Assembly: GCA_048498135.1 (NCBI GenBank)
Contig: JBEHYO010000082.1
Coordinates: 1-15,657 of the forward strand
Source of the DNA: Dokdonella_A sp937902695
Lineage (GTDB): Bacteria; Pseudomonadota; Gammaproteobacteria; Xanthomonadales; Rhodanobacteraceae
DNA: 15,657 bases
Direction of reading: 5' to 3'
Shown here: one piece after another, positions 12,828 to 15,657 of the stretch
How the letters are laid out: the number at the start of each line of letters is the position of its first letter
Position numbering within the stretch: the stretch's first letter is position 1
Notes under the pieces: generated by a model
The model's input: the letters and a program-made list of their open reading frames with translations, nothing else
Told to the model about the DNA's origin: nothing
The model's database searches: none
Translations under genes and position numbers: made by a program

Positions 12828-14621
12828 ATGCAGTACATCCGCAACTTCTCGATCATCGCGCACGTCGATCACGGCAAGTCCACGCTGGCCGATCGGATCA
12901 TCCAGCTCTGCGGCGGCCTCACCGAGCGCGAGATGGAAGCGCAGGTACTCGACAACAACCCGATCGAGCGCGAGCGCGGCATCACGATCAAGGCGCAGTC
13001 GGTCTCGCTGCCGTACACGGCCAAGGACGGGCAGGTCTACCAGCTCAACTTCATCGACACGCCCGGCCACGTCGACTTCAGCTACGAAGTCAGCCGCTCG
13101 CTTGCCGCGTGCGAGGGCGCGCTGCTCGTCGTCGACGCGGCGCAGGGCGTCGAGGCGCAGTCGGTCGCGAACTGCTACACGGCCGTCGAGATGGGCCTCG
13201 AGGTCGTGCCGATCCTCAACAAGATCGACCTTCCGACCGCGGACATCGAAAAATCGAAGGCGGAGATCGAGGCCGTGATCGGCATCCATGCCGACGATGC
13301 GATCGCGATCAGCGCGAAGACCGGCGAGAACGTCGAGGCCGTGCTCGAGGCGATCGTCGCGCGCATCCCGCCGCCCAAGCCGCGCGGCACCGACAAGCTG
13401 CAGGCGCTGATCATCGATTCGTGGTTCGACAACTATCTCGGCGTCGTCTCGCTCGTTCGCGTCATGCAGGGCGAGATCAAGCCGCGCGACAAGGTGCTGG
13501 TGATGTCGACCGGCCGCGCCCACGAGGTGGATCAGGTCGGCGTATTCACGCCCAAGCGGACGCTCCGCGACAAGCTCGCCGCGGGCGAGGTCGGCTGGGT
13601 CACGGCGTCGATCAAGGACGTGCACGGCGCGCCGGTCGGCGACACGCTGACGCAGTCGCGCGATCCGGCGGCGCATCCGCTGCCGGGCTTCCAGAAGATG
13701 CAGCCGCGCGTGTTCGCCGGCCTCTTTCCGGTGGTCGCCGACGATTATCCCGCCGTGCGCGAGGCACTCGACAAGCTCAAGCTCAACGACGCTTCGCTGT
13801 ATTTCGAGCCGGAGACGTCCGAGGCGATGGGCTTCGGCTTCCGCTGCGGGTTCCTCGGCCTCCTGCACATGGACATCGTCCAGGAGCGCCTCGAGCGCGA
13901 GTACAACCTCAATCTGATCAGCACCGCGCCCACCGTCGTCTACGAAGTGCTGCAGACCGACGGCTCGATCCTCTCGCTCGACAATCCCGCGAAGCTGCCG
14001 CCGGCGCAGAACATCGAGGAGGTCCGCGAGCCGATCATCGTCGCGAACATCCTGACGCCGCCGGATTACGTCGGCAACGTGATCACGTTGTGCGAGGAAA
14101 AGCGCGGCGTGCAGCGCTCGATCCATTACCTGGCCACGCAGGTGCAGATCAGCTACGAGCTGCCGCTCGCCGAGGTCGTGCTCGATTTCTTCGACAAGCT
14201 GAAATCGGTCTCGCGCGGCTACGCGTCGATGGATTACCACTTCGAACGCTTCGAGGCGGGCCCGTTCGTCCGCCTGGACGTGCTGATCAACGGCGAGCGG
14301 GTCGACGCGCTCAGCCTGATCGTGCATCGTACGGCGGCCGATCGCCGCGGCCGCGAGCTCGTCGAGCGCATGAAGGACCTGATTCCGCGCCAGCAGTTCG
14401 ATGTCGCGATCCAGGGTGCGATCGGCGCGCAGATCATCGCGCGCTCGACGGTCAAGGCGTTGCGCAAGAACGTGCTCGCGAAGTGCTATGGCGGCGACGT
14501 CACGCGCAAGCGCAAGCTGCTCGAAAAACAGAAGGAAGGCAAGAAGCGCATGAAGCAGGTCGGCCGCGTCGAGATCCCGCAGGAGGCGTTCCTCGCCGTC
14601 CTGCAGGTCGACAGCAAGTAA
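12828..14621 (+). CDS. lepA: Elongation factor 4 (LepA)
   Basis: Ribosome-bound translational GTPase (EF4) acting on initiation or back-translocation of the ribosome. The product has 597 residues, against 599 for E. coli LepA, with strong similarity along its length. GTPase motifs are AHVDHGKST (G1), RGITIKAQS (G2), DTPGHVDFSYE (G3), NKIDLP (G4) and SAKTGENV (G5). The LepA-specific C-terminal domain is complete (RSTVKALRKNVLAKCYGGDV and KKRMKQVGRVEIPQEAFLAV). The start ATG at 12828 gives MQYIRNFSIIAHVDHGKS, aligned with MKNIRNFSIIAH of E. coli. No purine-rich ribosome-binding sequence precedes it (CAAACTCCCGA), which is unusual among the genes here. lepB follows after 46 bp, the standard lepA-lepB operon. 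Confidence 0.97.
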   Translation: MQYIRNFSIIAHVDHGKSTLADRIIQLCGGLTEREMEAQVLDNNPIERERGITIKAQSVSLPYTAKDGQVYQLNFIDTPGHVDFSYEVSRSLAACEGALLVVDAAQGVEAQSVANCYTAVEMGLEVVPILNKIDLPTADIEKSKAEIEAVIGIHADDAIAISAKTGENVEAVLEAIVARIPPPKPRGTDKLQALIIDSWFDNYLGVVSLVRVMQGEIKPRDKVLVMSTGRAHEVDQVGVFTPKRTLRDKLAAGEVGWVTASIKDVHGAPVGDTLTQSRDPAAHPLPGFQKMQPRVFAGLFPVVADDYPAVREALDKLKLNDASLYFEPETSEAMGFGFRCGFLGLLHMDIVQERLEREYNLNLISTAPTVVYEVLQTDGSILSLDNPAKLPPAQNIEEVREPIIVANILTPPDYVGNVITLCEEKRGVQRSIHYLATQVQISYELPLAEVVLDFFDKLKSVSRGYASMDYHFERFEAGPFVRLDVLINGERVDALSLIVHRTAADRRGRELVERMKDLIPRQQFDVAIQGAIGAQIIARSTVKALRKNVLAKCYGGDVTRKRKLLEKQKEGKKRMKQVGRVEIPQEAFLAVLQVDSK

Positions 14622-14667
14622 GCTTCGCAGCTAGAGCCTTCGTAGCGGAACGGACAATAAGGAACGC

Positions 14668-15504
14668 ATGATGGATTTCGATTTTGCCCTGCTGCTCGTC
14701 ATCTTGACCGGCGTCACCGGCGTGCTCTGGCTCGCCGATCGGCTGCTGCTCGCGCCCGGCCGGAAGAAGCGCGCCGCCGCGCTCGAGAACATGACCTCGC
14801 TGCCCGCCGCCGAGCGCAAGACGCGCGCCGACGAAGCGCTGCGCGAGCCCATCGTCACCGAATACGCGCGCTCGTTCTTCCCGGTGCTGCTGCTGATCCT
14901 GGTGTTCCGCTCGTTCCTCGCCGAGCCGTTCAAGATTCCGTCGGGCTCGATGATGCCGACGCTGCTCGTCGGCGATTTCATCCTCGTCAACAAGTTCGCC
15001 TACGGCCTGCGGCTTCCGGTGCTCAACACGAAGATCCTCAACGTCGGCGAGCCCAAGCGCGGCGACGTCTTCGTGTTCCGCTATCCGGAGAACCCGAAAG
15101 AGGATTACATCAAGCGCGTGATCGGCCTGCCCGGCGACGAGATCACCTACCGCAACAAGACGCTCTTCATCAACGGCAAGGAAATCCCGGAGAGCTACCT
15201 TGGCCCGTACACCGGACCCTCCGAGCCGACCAACCGGATGACCGGCGCGCAGGTCAAGATGGAGCAGCTCGACGGCGTCGATCACCGCATCATGGAGCTC
15301 CCGCAGCTCCAGATCGGGCACGAGGGAACCTGGAAAGTGCCGGATGGTTACTACTTCGCGATGGGCGATAATCGTGATAATAGCCTCGACAGCCGCTTCT
15401 GGGGCTTCGTGCCCGAGGCGAATCTGGTCGGCAAGGCGCTCGTCATCTGGATGAACTGGGACAACGGGATCGATTTCGGCCGCGTCGGAACGGTGATCAG
15501 GTAG
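14668..15504 (+). CDS. lepB: Signal peptidase I (LepB)
   Basis: Inner-membrane serine/lysine-dyad peptidase that removes signal peptides from exported proteins, with its catalytic domain in the periplasm. The product has 278 residues; E. coli LepB has 324. Two membrane segments lie at about 8-29 and 70-88, with a cytoplasmic basic linker between (GRKKRAAAL, ERKTRADEAL). The nucleophile is S94 in IPSGSMMPTLLVGDFILVNK; the general-base lysine is K149 in DYIKRVIGLPGDE. Box E is GDNRDNSLDSRFWGFVP (233-249). AAGGAA (14659-14664) precedes tandem ATG codons at 14668 and 14671; the second has the more usual 6-nt spacing, so the true start could be one codon later. Confidence 0.96.
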   Translation: MMDFDFALLLVILTGVTGVLWLADRLLLAPGRKKRAAALENMTSLPAAERKTRADEALREPIVTEYARSFFPVLLLILVFRSFLAEPFKIPSGSMMPTLLVGDFILVNKFAYGLRLPVLNTKILNVGEPKRGDVFVFRYPENPKEDYIKRVIGLPGDEITYRNKTLFINGKEIPESYLGPYTGPSEPTNRMTGAQVKMEQLDGVDHRIMELPQLQIGHEGTWKVPDGYYFAMGDNRDNSLDSRFWGFVPEANLVGKALVIWMNWDNGIDFGRVGTVIR

Positions 15505-15543
15505 AAGCACCGCGTCGCTCACTGGGGAAACGAAGGGGGAACC

Positions 15544-15657
15544 ATGAACGCCCATCGCTACAGCCGAGGCATCACGCTACTGGGATTCCTGATCCTGCTG
15601 TGCGTCGCGGGATTCTTCGCCTATGTCGTGATGAAGCTCGTGCCGGTCTACGTCGAG
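15544..15657 (+). CDS. DUF4845 family protein, 3'-truncated by window edge
   Basis: The first 38 residues of a small membrane protein of the DUF4845 type are visible, beginning MNAHRYSRGITLLGFLILLC and continuing AGFFAYVVMKLVPVYVE. A short basic N-terminus leads into a single hydrophobic segment (about residues 10-30), superficially like a type IV pilin leader (GITLLGF), then the LVPVYVE motif typical of the family. The family's usual place between lepB and rnc supports the call. Its function is not established. A strong GAAGGGGGA ribosome-binding sequence (15532-15540) lies just before the ATG. It follows lepB by 39 bp, so it is probably the third gene of the lepA-lepB operon. Confidence 0.85.
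   Translation, partial: MNAHRYSRGITLLGFLILLCVAGFFAYVVMKLVPVYVE

Noticed and set aside
11549..14671. A 1040-codon plus-strand open frame spanning mucD, the repeats and lepA
   Set aside because: It is out of frame with both real genes, composed mainly of Arg, Ala, Asp and Gly, and crosses a clear terminator.

Overview
The window is a GC-rich (by eye about two-thirds G+C), densely coding chromosomal segment from a Gammaproteobacterium. Two things point there: the order rpoE(algU)-rseA(mucA)-rseB(mucB)-mucD followed by lepA-lepB-DUF4845, which is characteristic of Pseudomonas/Xanthomonas-type Gammaproteobacteria, and the long-type PstA C-terminus. The short GC-rich palindromic repeats (CCCTCTCCCGC..GCGGGAGAGGG) are reminiscent of Xanthomonadales-like genomes. 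The genus cannot be named from the sequence alone.

Region 1 (1-2578, + strand) is the end of a phosphate-uptake operon: the 3' part of pstA, then pstB and phoU. It stops at a composite inverted repeat (2579-2720). The repeat separates it from a convergent minus-strand pair: a FadB/FadJ-type bifunctional beta-oxidation enzyme (5133-3052) and an overlapping small membrane-anchored protein of unknown function (3052-2723).

Region 2 (5285-8373, + strand) is divergent from the beta-oxidation gene. It holds a two-gene unit with a GTGA stop/start overlap. The first gene encodes a free-standing protein resembling the N-terminal domain of Ycf46-type AAA ATPases, but without any ATPase domain. The second encodes an 865-residue cyclic-di-GMP protein with the order degenerate receiver-PAS-GAF-GGDEF-EAL. 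Its receiver has lost the phosphorylation residues, while its GGDEF and EAL active sites look intact. This is the least familiar part of the window.

Region 3 (8531-12532, + strand) is the envelope-stress sigma-E module: sigma factor, membrane anti-sigma factor, periplasmic RseB/MucB and the DegP-like protease MucD. Two matches to sigma-E-type promoters, each with exactly a 16-nt spacer, lie upstream of rpoE and upstream of mucD. They suggest autoregulation plus separate stress induction of the protease. The module ends at a clear intrinsic terminator.

Region 4 (12561-15657, + strand) starts with a second copy of the composite repeat plus decayed extra copies. A probable extended -10 promoter follows, then lepA, lepB and the start of a DUF4845 gene cut by the window edge. 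In relatives this cluster continues into rnc-era. No tRNA, rRNA, CRISPR array, insertion sequence or prophage signal was seen.
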